Part shown: positions 24,441-36,735 of the stretch, piece by piece
How positions within the stretch are numbered: position 1 is the stretch's first letter
Layout of the letters: each line of letters opens with the position of its first letter
Assembly: GCF_904849725.1 (NCBI RefSeq)
Contig: NC_058521.1
Coordinates: 347,184,638 to 347,248,637, forward strand
Length of the DNA: 64,000 bases
Origin: Hordeum vulgare subsp. vulgare
Lineage: Eukaryota; Streptophyta; Magnoliopsida; Poales; Poaceae
Reading direction: 5' to 3'
Notes under the pieces: model-generated
The model's input: the letters and a program-made list of their open reading frames with translations, nothing else
What the model was told of the DNA's origin: nothing
Database searches by the model: none
Made by a program: the position numbers and the translations under genes

Positions 24441-25540
24441 AAACGCCAAAGACGAGCAACATTCCACGGGTTTGGCTCAAGGAGGTTGTCCTCGAAGTTG
24501 CACAGGCAATAATCTCCTCCTATTTAGACTTCATCAATTATAAAAGGGCCCTCCCACTTTGGGTGAAGTTTATGCTTCTGCTTCTCTAGGAGGCGTAGGA
24601 TGAGTTCGGCCATGATGTATGCCTTTTCCCCAGCTTCCCTGCTCTAATAGCACGGGGCTTGGTGTTCGATTGAAAGGAGATTGAGCCCGAGATATGTCAC
24701 GCTCGCCTTCCAATGCGTCTAAGTCATCTTGCCAATCCAACTCAGCCTATTTTTTCTCGTGCATACGCACCCACGGTGGATCATGGATAGTGTCGTAGGG
24801 GAGGACCGCTTCAGCCCCGCACACCATGAAAGAAGGTGTGTACTCCGTGGAATGATTCGGGGTGGTACGCTAGCCCCGTAGTACAGAGTCGAGATCCTCC
24901 ACCCATTGTTAGTCGGACTCTTGAAGAGAGCGGACCAGCCGAGGTTTAATGTCGTGCATAATTAGCCCATTGGCTCTTTCGACTTGTCCATTGGTCTACG
25001 GGTCGTATACGGAGGCATACTCGAGCTTGATGCTCAAATTTGTGCACCAATCTTTTACTTCCTCGGCTGTGAAATTGGATCTGTTGTGTGTTATTATGCT
25101 ATGCGGGACACCATAACGGTGTACGACACTGGAAATGAATTTGATTACTGGCTAAGCTTTGGCGGAGCTAACACGCTTTTCTTTAGTCCATCTGGTAAAC
25201 TTGTCGACCATGACTAGGAGGTATTTCTTTTTCTTGCCCCCCTTTAAGTGGGACGAGCATATGCAGACCTGAGATCGCAAAGGGCCACGTGATCGGGATT
25301 GTTTGAAGAGCTGTTGGGGGCATGTGGCTTTGATTGGTGAAGAGTTGACACCCCTCACAACACTGAAAGAGCGCGTGGGCGTCCTCTCGGGCTGTCAACC
25401 AGAAGAAACCAGCTCGAAAAGCCTTGCTGACAAGGTCCCGAGCTACTAGATGGTGACCGCCCATACTGGCGTGCACTTCGGCCAGAAGCTGCCTTCCCTG
25501 CTCCTCGGATATGCACCGTTAGACGACTCCTGTGGTGCTC
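24440..25540 (-). pseudogene. Element C integrase (broken)
   Basis: Tat-type integrase. The zinc-binding part is at 25183-25476 (HASMGGHHLVARDLVSKAF, then CCEGC). The core is recognisable as VMVDKFTRW at about 25190, then NGLIMHDIKPRL near 24960 and the C-terminal HPKWEGPFIIDEV at about 24530-24560. Frameshifts occur near 25180, 25120 and 24880. The region corresponding to the second Asp (the DNG motif) is replaced by other residues. Non-functional. Confidence 0.78.
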
Positions 25541-25596
25541 TTTTTATATAGCTCGCCCTCATTAACCTTGTAAGACTGTGATCGGCGGACGATACG

Positions 25597-26250
25597 TCAT
25601 GCCTCAGTCTGGTCATCTGGGAGTTCCTTGTGGAGGAGATAAGCAAGGAAGGGTTCGGTCCATGGCGCGATTACTGCCATGACCTCGTGGGCCGAGGGTG
25701 TTTTTTCAATTGAAGTTTCGCCAATGATTTGATTATCCTGCTCGGTTATAGGTGGTATAACCTGCTCTGCACCATCGGCTCCTTTGCTACCCACTTCATC
25801 CTGCCATACTACAGATGGCTTGAACAACCATTCTAGGAATATGTTGTTGGGGATGGGGTCGCGCTTCGCACCAAAGCGGGCGAAAACGTCAGTGGCTTGG
25901 TTGTTGTCTCTTGAGACGTGGTGGAACTCCAACCCATCAAATCCTGCTGATATCTTGAGGACGGCGGTTCTGTATGCTGCCATCTTCGGATATTTTGCAT
26001 CAAATTCACTGTTGATTTGTGAGATGGAGAGGTTAGAGTCTCCTCGTACCTCGAGCCGTTGTATGCCCATTGAGGCTACCATCCGGAGACCGTGTAGTAG
26101 TGCCTCGTACTAAGCTACATTATTCCAGTCGGCATGCATCATCTATAGCACGTATCGAAGATTATCCCCGGTAGTGGATGTGAGGATCACTCCAGCCCCC
26201 AGACGAGCGATAGTTTTGGATACGTCAAAATACATGGTCCAATGAGCATA
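25597..26250 (-). pseudogene. Element C archaeal-type RNase H (broken near its start)
   Basis: Frame 25597-26082 reads LRMVASMGIQRLEVRGDSN, matching the second, archaeal-like RNase H that Tat-lineage elements carry between RT-RH and integrase. Upstream, at 26120-26250, the first half can be read (MYFDVSKTIARLGAGVIL), ending in a stop near 26110. The Asp of RGDSN and the Asp of SRDNNQATDVFARF are visible. Its presence, together with a normal RNase H at 26440-26900, supports the Tat assignment. Confidence 0.75.
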
Positions 26251-26439
26251 TGTGCTATACTCTCTGGGGAGTTCGGCCTAAGTCCATTCAGCGACGAAGT
26301 CGGCCAAGACTTGAGATTTGATGGCTTGTCGTGGCTTGTAGGTAATCTCAAATGGCAGGAGCTTGATGTACCATTTGGAAATTCTGTCCGTGGCATCCTT
26401 ATTGTTAATGATGTCACTCAGTGGTACTTCCAAGGTCAT

Positions 26440-27700
26440 AGTGACCGCACATTCCTAGAAATAGTGTCTATGTTTGCATGATGCCATAAACACCATGTAA
26501 GCAATCTTTAGGTACTGTGGGTATCTGGTTTTGCATGGGGTGAGCACCTCGGATATGTAATAGAATGGCTACTGTATCCAGAGTTGTTGATCCTCAACTT
26601 CGCGTTCTATGATGAGGACCACATTGACCACTTGATTGGTGACTTAGATGTATAGCAACATCGGCTCCCCTGTGTAGGGTGCTGCTAGGATTGGGTTGCT
26701 GGCCATTATCGCCTTGATTTCCTGCAGAGACGTTGTGGACTCATCGGTCCATTTCAATTTCTTAGTTTTCTTGACCAACCTATGGAGCAGGAGGGCCTTC
26801 TCGCCGAGGCGAGATATAAATCGGCTTAAGGACGCCATGCATCCTGCCAACTTTTGGATGTGCAGCATCTCTGTTGGGATGGCGAGCCGTGACAATGCTC
26901 ATATTTTGGCTGGATTGGCCTTGATTCCCCTTTGCAACATGATGAATCCGAGGAGCTTGCCAGCTGGGACACCGAAGACACGCTTATCCGGATTAAGTTG
27001 TATATCGTATGACCGTAGGGTGACAAAGGTTTCCCTGAGGTCGTCTACTAGCTCGCTGACATGTGTGGCCTTAATAACCACATCGTCGATGTATGCCTCC
27101 ACAGTTTTGCTGATCTATTTCTGCAAGCATGTGTGGATCATGCGCTGGTAAGTGGCGCCCGTGTTTTTTTAACCCGAACGACATTGTGTTGAAGCAGAAT
27201 GGGTCGTAGGGTGTTATAATAGCGGTTGCGGCATGATCGGATTCCTTCATTTTGATCTGATGGTATCAGGAGTAGGCATCGAGGACACACAAGGAATCGT
27301 GTCCGGCTATTGCATCAATAATTTCGTCAATTCGAGGTAACGGAAAAGGATCCTTAGGGCATGCTTTGTTTAGGTTCTTGAAATCGACACATAGCCCCCA
27401 ATATTTTCCCTTCTTTGGTACCATGACCAGGTTTGGCAAGTAGTCGGGATGTTTAATGTCTGTGAGGAACCCGGCTTCTAGTAGCTTGGCAAGTTCTTCA
27501 CCCGTAGCTCGACACTTTGGTTTAGAAAATCGACGCATGGCGTGTTTCACATGCTTGAAACCGGCAATTATGTTGAGGCTATGTTCCGCTAGCCCCCGAG
27601 GGATTCCTGGCATTTCTAACAGGTGCGAGGCAAATATTTCCTATTTTTCGCACAAGAAGGCGTGTCGTGCTTCGTTGATTGCAGGCTCTAGTTGTGCTTC
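26440..27700 (-). pseudogene. Element C reverse transcriptase and RNase H (broken)
   Basis: RT at 26899-27613 keeps FLTDIKHPDYLPNLVMVPKK, LCVDFKNLNKACPKD and catalytic YIDDVVIK (about 27080-27100). RNase H follows at 26440-26895 (LAGCMASLSRFISRLGEKAL, FLLHRLVKK region). Frameshifts occur near 27270 and 27110, so the catalytic YIDD lies in another frame from the N-terminal half. These residues are diagnostic of the Tat branch rather than of the Tekay branch that inserted into it. Confidence 0.82.
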
Positions 27701-28445
27701 GATAGACGCGGTCTTATTAGGGTCGATTGGGTGTGCCTGGAACTTGACGATCTCATTTGCTGGTTTGAACGATGTGGACTTGGGCCGCTTGCTGATGATC
27801 ACGTTGTCTTTGTCCACCACGGCAGGTAGTGCCGTGAGTTCCTCTGCGGTGAGGGTCTCGGCTGATACCTCGAGGGTGAGGATGCCATTTTGTTTTCAGC
27901 TCTGAGGGCTCTTTTGGATCACTAATCACTGTGATCACGCCGTTTGGCCCTTGCATTTTGAGTTTCATGTACCCATAGTGCGGTATGGCCTAGAATCTTG
28001 TGAAGGCTTCGCACCCCAACAGGGCGTGGTAACCACTGTGAAACGGGACAATATGAAAGAGGAGCTCTTTGGATTGGTAGTTCTTGGGTGTGCCGAATAC
28101 TACGTCGAGCGTTACTCGTCCGGTGCAGCGGGCCTCTCTCCCGTGGACAATACCCCAGAAGGTGGTTGTGCTTAGCTAGACTCGAGTTCGGTCAAACTAC
28201 ATTTTTTCAAGTGTGTCCTCGTACATGAGGTTGAGACTGCTCCCCCGTCCATTATCACCTTGTGGAGTCTAAAAACATCGACTATGGGGTTCAGGACTAA
28301 GGCGGCAAGTGTCCGTCCTGTGCTAGTCATCGGCTCGTTGCCCTGGTCAAAAGTAATGGGTGTGTTCGACCATGGGTTTGCCACCACTACATGCTCGATT
28401 TTTTGGAGCTCCCGAAAGGCTCTCTTTCTTCGATTCTTTCAGGTA
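27700..28445 (-). pseudogene. Element C protease and gag-pol linker (broken)
   Basis: Frame 28172-28387 contains VFRLHKVIMDGGAVSTSC. The DGG triad is the retropepsin active site in Tat elements (usual form IDGGSGLN). Downstream, 27753-27968 has MKLKMQGPNGVITVISDP, a typical Tat spacer before RT. Stops near 28170 and 27970 break the chain. Confidence 0.75.
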
Positions 28446-29264
28446 AATGTCTCGTAGATCATTAAAATTTCTCTGCAGTTATTTGGCAGCGCTACTGACC
28501 GGACCTCCGCGGGTGTTTCCTTGAGGATGCTCTCTCCGATTTTTGCGACCTCCCTAACGACCCAGCATGCTCGAAGGCTAGTGGTGGAGCTTGATTCAGG
28601 GGAGGGGCAGAGTGTATGGGGCATGACTTGTTCAGTACTACGTTGAGGACCGACCTGGCCCTTGTTCGTGTTCTCTTCGTTGATTGTACGAACGTGACCG
28701 ACCCCGTGTGTGGGGGTATGCGTGTTGTTCGGATTTGTCTGGTTTGTTCATTATGGCTAGGATCATTGCACATTTGCTGTATTTGCCATGTGCTTTCCAT
28801 GGCGCAGTATTTGAGCACCAGGCTTGATAGCTCGATGAGGGTTTGAATCCGGTGACAAGAGAAGGTGTTGAGGATGCCCTCATCACAACAATGATGCCGG
28901 AAGGCGCTAATAAGCTCCTATTCGGCGCGACCCTCAGTCCTATTGTTGAGGAGGAATATAGCCTAAAAGAGAAGTACTAACACCCCAGGCCGCCGTGTGA
29001 CTTCACGTGGGACTGATAAACCGATTTTTTTTGCTTTATGCTCAAGTTGGGTGGTCGGTGGGAAAAGATCTTGAGTTCCCGTGAGTTGTGGGTTGGAGAT
29101 CTCGATGGCTACGTCCCCGGCTCGGTCGCCAACCGGATCAGCTAGTGGCCTAGAAATGTTGCCGGGGCGAGATAGATATTCCACATTATCGGGTAAGTTT
29201 GGATATCAGTGACCGGGACGTATACCGTCTTTAATTCCGATAGCTGGTGTGGGGCGTCCTTAAC
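28445..29264 (-). pseudogene. Element C gag, C-terminal part, cut by element G
   Basis: Broken gag frames at 28492-28886 contain a CPIHSAPPLNQAPP motif and Arg-rich stretches; 28963-29184 continue upstream. The gag is interrupted exactly at 29264/29265 by element G and resumes at 52482 beyond the duplicated TTAAC. No product can be made. Confidence 0.7.
29260..29264. repeat. Target-site duplication TTAAC, left copy (element G)
   Basis: TTAAC directly precedes the G LTR start at 29265 and is repeated exactly at 52477-52481 after the other LTR. Five bases is the usual size for gypsy integrases. Confidence 0.9.
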
Positions 29265-31796
29265 TAGGGGGGCCCCGACTTGTAGGTCGAGATCGCCGAA
29301 TGCATGTGTATAGTGATCCCAGAGATCAATGATCACTAAACACACATATACTGAAGAACTAGAGTCTTAGATCCATAAATAACATTTGATATAGATAGGG
29401 CCATGATTGCCAAGTCATTACATAAATACGGTTTAGCAAGCCCAACACACCAACATACTACTAGTTGGCGAATAACTTGGAGGATAACGTGAAACTATGC
29501 CATCTGCCTTAACCTACAGGCATTCTGACTGGGAAGCATCCTAGATCACGTGTCCGTCTCCAACGATGAACTCTTCTCCGTACTCTCGTTCTTCCTTGCC
29601 TCGCAAATTAAATAACCAGTGGCAAGCCAATGAGTACATTGATTGTACTCACAAGCAACCCATGATGCGGACAATGCAAAGTGAAGCATGATATAATTAG
29701 AGGATACAACTTTAGCGGAAAGAAAGTTTTTATGTAAATGCAGTAACATGGTCAAGTGCTTGTATGGTCATGCATCATAAGATAAATGGTAGCCACTTGA
29801 ACAGGTTACATATATCAACGTTTATTCTGAGGGCTGACCACCTCCTATTCGCCCTCCATGCCAAGTCACCCGACTTGACTCAAGTAGCCTCTTCCTTGTA
29901 TACACCTTTTTCACAGACACGCACACTTGGTTTACGCAGAAATCACTAGATGTAGTTTAAGCAGCACCACCCAACTGTCCTTGACTCTAGACACGGCTAT
30001 CCGAATAGTTTTACACTCTAGAGAGGTTGCGTGCTATATGCATGAGATTTGGGGAACTCCCGGGTCATCCACGGCTCGCGGTATTTGTCATACCAAAGGT
30101 AAGTACCCATTTAATGCCTTTCCTCTGACGTTACTAGACAAAGAGTCCACTCAATTTGGTACCTAGCCCGCATGATGTACATCTTACGAGCCTCGCGCTA
30201 GATCGTATCATCCATGCGGGGACCAACGGTGTGCCCGAAACCTGTAAAAACAGCATAGTCGTCCTACCTGGCACGACCCTGTCCGGAGGGTGACCATGTC
30301 ACTCCCATCACTAGTGATGCATGCTCTTTTCTAGAACCGACCAGGGTAATCAACAAAGCCTCTTTTCTAGCACCGACCAGAGTAACCAACAAAGCCCCAT
30401 CCGATAAGGGGTATCGTGGTCGTACATTTAAGGCTGGGACGATCGACAAATCTTAAATCTAATCCCGTTTCTGAAACTACACACACAAAATTTTTTCGGG
30501 TACACCACTTCATTCTCAAGTGGTTGCCCATCTCAACACCTTGACCCTCGTGCCTTAGTGGCACCCGAAGGGGTTTTTGAAAAACCTTCGTAATTACCTC
30601 CATGTTACACTCACCATGCATATGCTGACCCTATGGGTATCACTACTTGTTAACCTATAAACATTTATGAGCATGACCCTCATAGATGGTAGGGTCATCA
30701 TCTCATGCAAGTATTATCGAAGAACCATCGGGAACACTCTACCGAGGGGTTTACTGAGTCCACCATGACCATATGCATCGGAATGAAATATTAAACATGC
30801 CATGCATAAAAAATATGTTTCTCACGCATGATCAAAGGGCTGCTTGCCTTGGTCAGCAAAGTTTCCCGGATCTTCGAGGCCTTCGGGTCCAAGTCCTTCG
30901 TCAATCACGTGATCTATCGTCGCGATAATAATATAAAATAATAAAAATCACAGCAAAGACAAGGCACGCAATCCACTTCTGAAATGTTACCCTATTCTGT
31001 AAAATACTAATTTTCTTTCTAAAAATATTTGTTTATGATTTTGGAGTGAAAACGATTTTTAAAACCCTTGTAATAGAGGCTGAAATTATATTTATTCGAG
31101 GTTTTAAAATAAAGCTATATATAAAAGTTTTTGTACAAATTACACATACAATTTTATTAAATACCACACATTTAAACAAGCCCACCATCCCAGGTGCACG
31201 CGCACCATGAGGTTTGAACCTCATGCACGGGGCCCTACAGTCAGTGACTGGGAGGGGGAGGAGAGAGAGAGAGAGAAAAAACTCTGATAGGTGGGGCACC
31301 CCTGTCATGTCGTCTTCTACCTCGAGACAAAGAGAGGGGAGAGATCATCGGCGACAGAACAGGCGACGGCGAGGAAGGGAGAGTGCATGAATGGATTCCT
31401 TGCACTCCCGCCTTTTAGGTGGTGGTCGAAGGGGAGGCTAAGGTGGCTGGAGTCGCCGTCAATGAGCTGGTCGTGGCGGAAGCTTTCGGGAGGTGGATAA
31501 CAACGACACTCGGAGAGGGGAAAGGGCCGGGGAGGGGCGGAGGTGAAGGAGCACACGACTGCGATCAGGATGAGGGCCAAATGAGCGCCGGAGTGGCCCC
31601 GTGTCCCGAGATCAACTGAGCTCCAATGCGGCGGTGCCTTGCTGGTGCACGGATAGCTCAATTGGGGGGCTTAGGGAGGCGACTGTAGGTATGGGTGAGG
31701 TCCAAGGGGGTCGGAGAGGATCCCGGGACGCCTATTTTTAGGGACGCCACGGTCCACCGAGTGGTGGTGCACCAGCGAGGTTGCAGCAACGGCTAG
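29265..31796 (-). repeat. 3' LTR of element G, first segment
   Basis: Aligns with 48218 to about 50800. A ~150 bp stretch present at 50060-50217 is missing here. The GC-rich leader is at 31300-31740, and the TATA site at about 31733-31740 is lost. Continues at 40788 beyond element D. Confidence 0.9.
31792..31796. repeat. Target-site duplication GCTAG, left copy (element D)
   Basis: GCTAG precedes the D LTR start and recurs exactly at 40783-40787. The uninterrupted sequence in the other G LTR (around 50800) has GCTAG once, confirming the insertion. Confidence 0.93.
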
Positions 31797-32794
31797 TGAA
31801 AGCACAATTGCTCCCTAGGGTGGTTTTGATAAGTGATCACAACATATGCATCATTGGTCAAATATGTTTTCCAAGTATATTTCAGAAAAGTTCGTAAGAT
31901 GCTATGGCTAAAGGCTTATGTGGAGATGCCCCTTGATGCAAGAAAGGAATAATATTGGCTCAAGCTTCAAGCTAGAAGACTCTTGTGTGCTGCTTATATA
32001 TACCCCTTCACCCACCTCTCATTCGTGGGAGAAGCACTCATAACACACACTTCATTGCCAGATCCATTTTCTGAGAGAGAACCCCCTACTCATGTGCAGA
32101 GACCAAGACATTCCAATCCAATCACTTGAAACTTGATCTCTTGCCTCCCCAAACAGCTTTCCACCAAATCAATCTCTCATACCCATGCATATTCTATGAG
32201 AGAGTGATTTTGTGTTGAGGAGACTATCTTTAGAAGCACAAGAGCAAGGAGTTCATTGATCTACCACATCTATTACCTTTCCGAGGGTGGTGCCTCCTAG
32301 ATTGGTTAGGTGTCGCTTGGGAGCCTCCTACTTTGTGTTGTGGAGTTGAACCAAGATGTTTGTAAGGGCAAGGAGATCGCCTACGTTGTGAAGATCTACC
32401 GTGAGAAAGGCTAGTCCTTCGTGGACGGAAGCCATGGAATCGACAAGGCCTCTTATTTGTGGACCCTTCATGGGTGGAGCCCTCCGTGGACTCTCGCAAT
32501 CGTTACCCTTCGTGGCTTGAAGTCTCCACTAACATTGATGTACGATAGCGCAACCTATCGGAACCATACTAAAATCGCCATGTCAACCTCATGTGTTGAT
32601 CTCCCTACCTTACTCCTCTACTTTACACTTCTATGTTTTACATTCTCTGCTATACTCTTAGAACTCCATGTTTAGGGTGTAATTGACTTGCTATAACTTC
32701 CATAGGTGCCTGTCAACTGAAATTGGGAAAAGGCAAAACAAATTCTTATCAAGTAGTCTAATAACCCCCCTCTAGACATACTTTCAATCATATA
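31797..32794 (+). repeat. 5' LTR of element D (998 bp, deleted)
   Basis: Matches the 3' LTR 39268-40782 except that about 510 bases (equivalent to roughly 39455-39965, with the TCGGT/ACCGA motifs) are missing at about 31981. Confidence 0.9.
31995..32002 (+). promoter_or_regulatory. TATA box of the D 5' LTR
   Basis: TATATATA at the same place as TATATATAA in the 3' LTR (39977-39985), followed by a transcribed-looking leader common to both LTRs. Confidence 0.6.
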
Positions 32795-32808
32795 AGTGGT
32801 ATGAGAGC
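32795..32808 (+). other. Primer-binding site of element D
   Basis: AGTGGTATGAGAGC directly after the 5' LTR. TGGTATGAGAGC differs in one base from the initiator tRNA-Met complement. Confidence 0.85.
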
Positions 32809-32914
32809 TTTGGTCTCCATTTCATTGGTTTAGCAACCTAGGAGAGTATGGCGTTTTGTCAGGGAAACTATCACCATAGAGGTCCATATTTCTATGGCAT
32901 TTTGGTACTTGGAA

Positions 32915-35030
32915 GCATAAGATGAAATTGCATTTTTTTCATCCTCATGTTTGTGCTGTTATTCGCGTTGGTGTGCAAGGTAACTTCTTTGGAGAAGGAC
33001 ATGAACCTGATCGTGATGCGACAACTAATGAACTGAATATGTTGCAACTCAAGTCTCAAGCCTACGATACCATCTTGAGAATGCAAAGAATTCAACAAAA
33101 TCAGTCGTCTTGAGAATGTGAAAGATATTTGGGATACTTTGGTTTATATGCACGAAGGTACTCTTCACCATGGTGAAGGTGTCGCTAAAATGGTGAAGGT
33201 GTCGCTAAAATATACTATAGGCTAGCTAAAATATACTATAGGTGTCTTCAAAGTCAGCTTGAAAAGTTCAAGATGAAGGATGGTGAAGGTGTCACTAAAA
33301 TATACTATAGGCTAGCTCTCTTCACCAATGAGATTGCCGGCTTAGGAAGCGAAGAGATAACCGACAAATTCATCATCAAGAACTTACTTAGAGCTCTCAA
33401 TGGAAAGTATGACAGGGTGTGCACATTGATCCAAATGATGCCAAACTACATAGATCTCAAGCAAACTGAAGTCATTGGTAGGATTGTTGCTCATGAGATG
33501 TCACTCAAGGACAAAGATGAGCTGCACAAAAAGTCAAGCGGTGCATATAAAGCTTCATGTGATTCTCCTGCTACTTCAAAGGACAATCTTATCACTGATG
33601 AAGAGTAAATCCTCATGGTCAGAAAATTCAACAAGTTCTACAAGAGTAGAGGCAAAGAGAGAAGCTCAAGCTCAAGACATGATGAGAAGCGTTCGTCCAG
33701 TCGTGGCCGAAACTTCTACATTTGTGGGAAGCCCGGACAGTACTCCAATGAGCCACCTTGAAGACGAAGCTCAAGAAATGACTCACCTTGTAGACAGAGA
33801 AGGAGTTGAGAAGATCACTATGAACGAAGACACTCACGGAGAGGCAAGGAATCCGAGAAAAAGGACAAATACACCAAGAGCAGCTCAAGAAGAAGACATT
33901 AAGCTCATGTTGGTGAATGGGTTTCTGGCTCCAAGTCTGACCACCACTCCGAGATAAGCTATCACTCCAACTCCGAATATAGTCAAGATGAAGATGTTGC
34001 CGGAATTGCACTTCTTTCCTCCAACTCCTATGACTTATTTTATTCACCAAATTAGGGAGTCGGAAAATGCTTCATGGCTAAAGGCCCCAACGTATCACAC
34101 CCCGAGTATCTTGATTTTAGTAGTGATGAGGATGACTTGTTAGGAGAAGATGACTTGCTCTTTGATAAAACTAGTGATTGCAAAGAAAATGAACTTGCTA
34201 ATTATCATGCTAGTCAAGAGGAATCGAATGATGATGATAATAAAGAGATTGAACGACTAACTTAAGAATTAAACACTCTTAAGTTAGCTCATGAGACTAC
34301 TCTAGAAGATCATAGAGAGCTTGCAAAAACACATGAGAAGCTCAATTTGGAGCAAGAGCATGAGTTCTTAAAATCGATCAATAATGATCTTCAAAAGAAG
34401 AGTTCTTGTTATCTAGCCAAACAATTACTCATGTCTAATTTTGTTCCACAAGTTAAACCTAGGAACACTAGTAACAAAGGCAAGAAAGTTTCTTCATCTA
34501 GTAACAACAATGCTAAAGCTAAATCCAGCAATGTTGTTGCTAGTAGCTCTATTGATTCCACTAATGATTCTGTTAGCCAATTTACACGTGAGAAATAAAG
34601 TGATTTATTGAAAGGGATTATAGATAGAGGTGTCTTCATTAGTTTTGACGGAAGTAAGAAATTCAAGGAAATTGTGCGCAAGCAAGGAGGATATCGGAAG
34701 AAGCAAGGTGTTGGCTACTTGAACGTCAACGGAGATGATTGGAAGAAGCTCCATATCCCATTCCTATGTTTGTTCCCCATGAAGAAAAGTATGATCCTAC
34801 TCCTCCCAAGGAACAAGCTCACAAGATGGCTTTCTACCACAAGAACACAAAGGCAAAGGAAAGCTTCAAGATGACATTACCTATTTGAAGAAGAACCCTA
34901 AGCCAAAGTTAAGTAGGTTCCCAAGGACACTACTAGCTCTACCTCATCTAGTGCTACCACAACTCCAAGAATCCCCATCCAGTCGGTGTGGATTCCCAAG
35001 AGGGATTACTAGAAGTTCTTGAGTGGTGGT
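32915..35030 (+). pseudogene. Element D gag, SIRE/Maximus type (broken)
   Basis: The N-terminal MKLHFFHPHVCAV fragment at 32922 starts the UBN2-type gag core. It continues at 33273-33608 (LFTNEIAGLGSEEITDKFII, then VIGRIVAHEMSLKDKDE). A zinc-knuckle remnant, YICGKPGQYSNEPP, follows at about 33715-33760; it has lost His and two Cys. Next come an Arg/Ser-rich region, an acidic segment with CFMAKGPNVSHPEYLDF (34074-34265), and a coiled-coil segment (34260-34600, LNTLKLAHETTLEDHREL). The last block ends near 35010. Stops lie at 33606, 34050, 34263, 34596 and elsewhere. A triplicated short segment at 33171-33317 is inserted in the core. In an intact element it would form the particle. Confidence 0.82.
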
Positions 35031-36735
35031 TCCGCCAATGAAATTCACTCCTATTCATTTTGGCAAGAACTATTTGCAATCAAAATCAACAATGTGCATT
35101 AGTTCAAGGAGTCACACATTACCTCAAAGGTAAACAAGGAAAAAGGTAATTAATGCATCGTTGGACATCATCCCATTTTTTCACGCCCTGTCCATAGACA
35201 TTCTTGCATATGTTGCTTGTGCTTTGGGACTAACCCATGTAGGTGAGAAGAGTAAGAAACAACAAGGATTTCTCCCAACTCAAGATGATCTTCATAAACA
35301 TTGAGCATCCACCACTACTTCACCTACTTGAAGTCTTCTATGATAAAACCCAAGGTTAGTTGATCCCTCTTAGGGGGAATATCATATAAAGGGGGAGATT
35401 TTTCTAATACTTGAGTATAAGCATCTCCTAAGGATATGCACACATTAATTCTTATGTAAAAGTGGTAACCCCACTTGTGCTTAACAATGAGTATGACCTA
35501 TAATCAAGTATTCTTACTTGGCTCCTAAGTCAATATACTCATATATAGACGACTTTGTCGTCGCCCAAGTGCTTGATATCTGCTAGGATGTTTGTATATG
35601 TTCACCATGTTTTAGTTGTCATTCTTATTATGTGAGCATGTTGGTCTGCATGCGTTTGCTCATTTGAGGACATCCAATTTTTATTATTTTCCTTTTGATT
35701 TATCCTTTGCCAATTGGATGGACAAGAATGCCTAGGACCGTTCTCTAGCTATCTATGCTACCTCATCTCAACTTCCATTCATGCTTCATAAAAAAACTTC
35801 AAAAAGCATTTGTTAATCCCTCTGTGTGAAGGTGCACTCGGTGTTCTGTATCATCAATGGCTGACCTCCAAAACCTCTTTGAAAATCTCGGTGTGACCAA
35901 CTTCACAAAATCGGTTCCACCGAATTTTCAAAGTTGATCTAGTTTTCCATCTCGGTACCACTGAAATTAGAAACTCAATAGCACCGAGTTTCCGTGTCAA
36001 CTGATAGTAGAGGAACTCGATGACACTGATTTCGTCATCTGAGTGACACCAACAGTGCAAGGGTATATATTCCATCAGACTGAATCTTTGATTTTAGTTC
36101 GACCAAGTTGTTTCATCTCATGCCCTAAGCTGCCTCCCTGGACCCCCGGTCGTCGCCCTTGACTCCCCGTGCGTCTCCACCGCTGGGAATTGTCGTTGTC
36201 GACGGATTCTTCACTCTCTTCTTCACTGTAGTCGGACCGTCACCGAATTAGGGTACAGATCCGCCCCTTTCTTTTGTGCCTCTCCAATCTATCTGATGCA
36301 CATTAGAAGATTTATCCACAAGCTACATTGTGCAATCTCTTTATCCACCAGATGCTCCCGTAGATTAGAGAACGAGGAAATTTTTAGGGTTAGCCATCCG
36401 CAGAACTCACCTCGGTGACACCGATTTGCAAAAGTCGGTTCTACCGATTTTGTACCTAGGGTTACTGAGAATGGACTCGGTGAGACTGAGTTGTCAATTT
36501 CGGTTCCACTGAAATGATGACCAAGTTTCTGTTAAGGAGTTCATGTGTCTCAGTGACTCCAAAAGTTCAAACTCGGTGCTACCGAAAGGTGATCTGGAGA
36601 AAGATAAAACTAAGGATTTATTTGTTCATTTTTTCGAAAACATCTGAATTTTGTGATGTTCAATCCTTCTATCTTTCCTATATCTAATTCACAGGTTTTG
36701 TTGTTTGCTCCTAAGTTTCTACTTCTCTGTCACAC
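34875..36735 (+). other. Element D non-coding middle region where pol would be
   Basis: Past the gag end (about 35030) I find no open frame and no pol motif. There is a purine run GGGGGAGA at about 35390, as often seen between ORFs of SIRE-type elements. From 35820 to 36600 it holds many TCGGT/ACCGA motifs (separate entry). The region leads directly into the second ORF at 36736. Confidence 0.6.
35835..36600. repeat. Cluster of short TCGGTNNNACCGA inverted motifs in element D
   Basis: Copies of CTCGGT or TCGGTT followed within a few bases by ACCGA or ACTGA occur at about 35840, 35887, 35914, 35952, 35979, 36411, 36434, 36476, 36499 and 36573. Each is a 5-6 base inverted repeat with a three-base loop, able to form a small hairpin. 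The same motif recurs in the 3' LTR at 39645-39945. Confidence 0.75.

Noticed and set aside
24984..25217. Plus-strand 77-codon ORF with a protein-like look
   Set aside because: Shadow of the element C integrase on the minus strand.
29265..31796. Initially read as a separate element ending at 31796
   Set aside because: The sequence resumes at 40788 and matches the right LTR of G; it is one LTR split by D.
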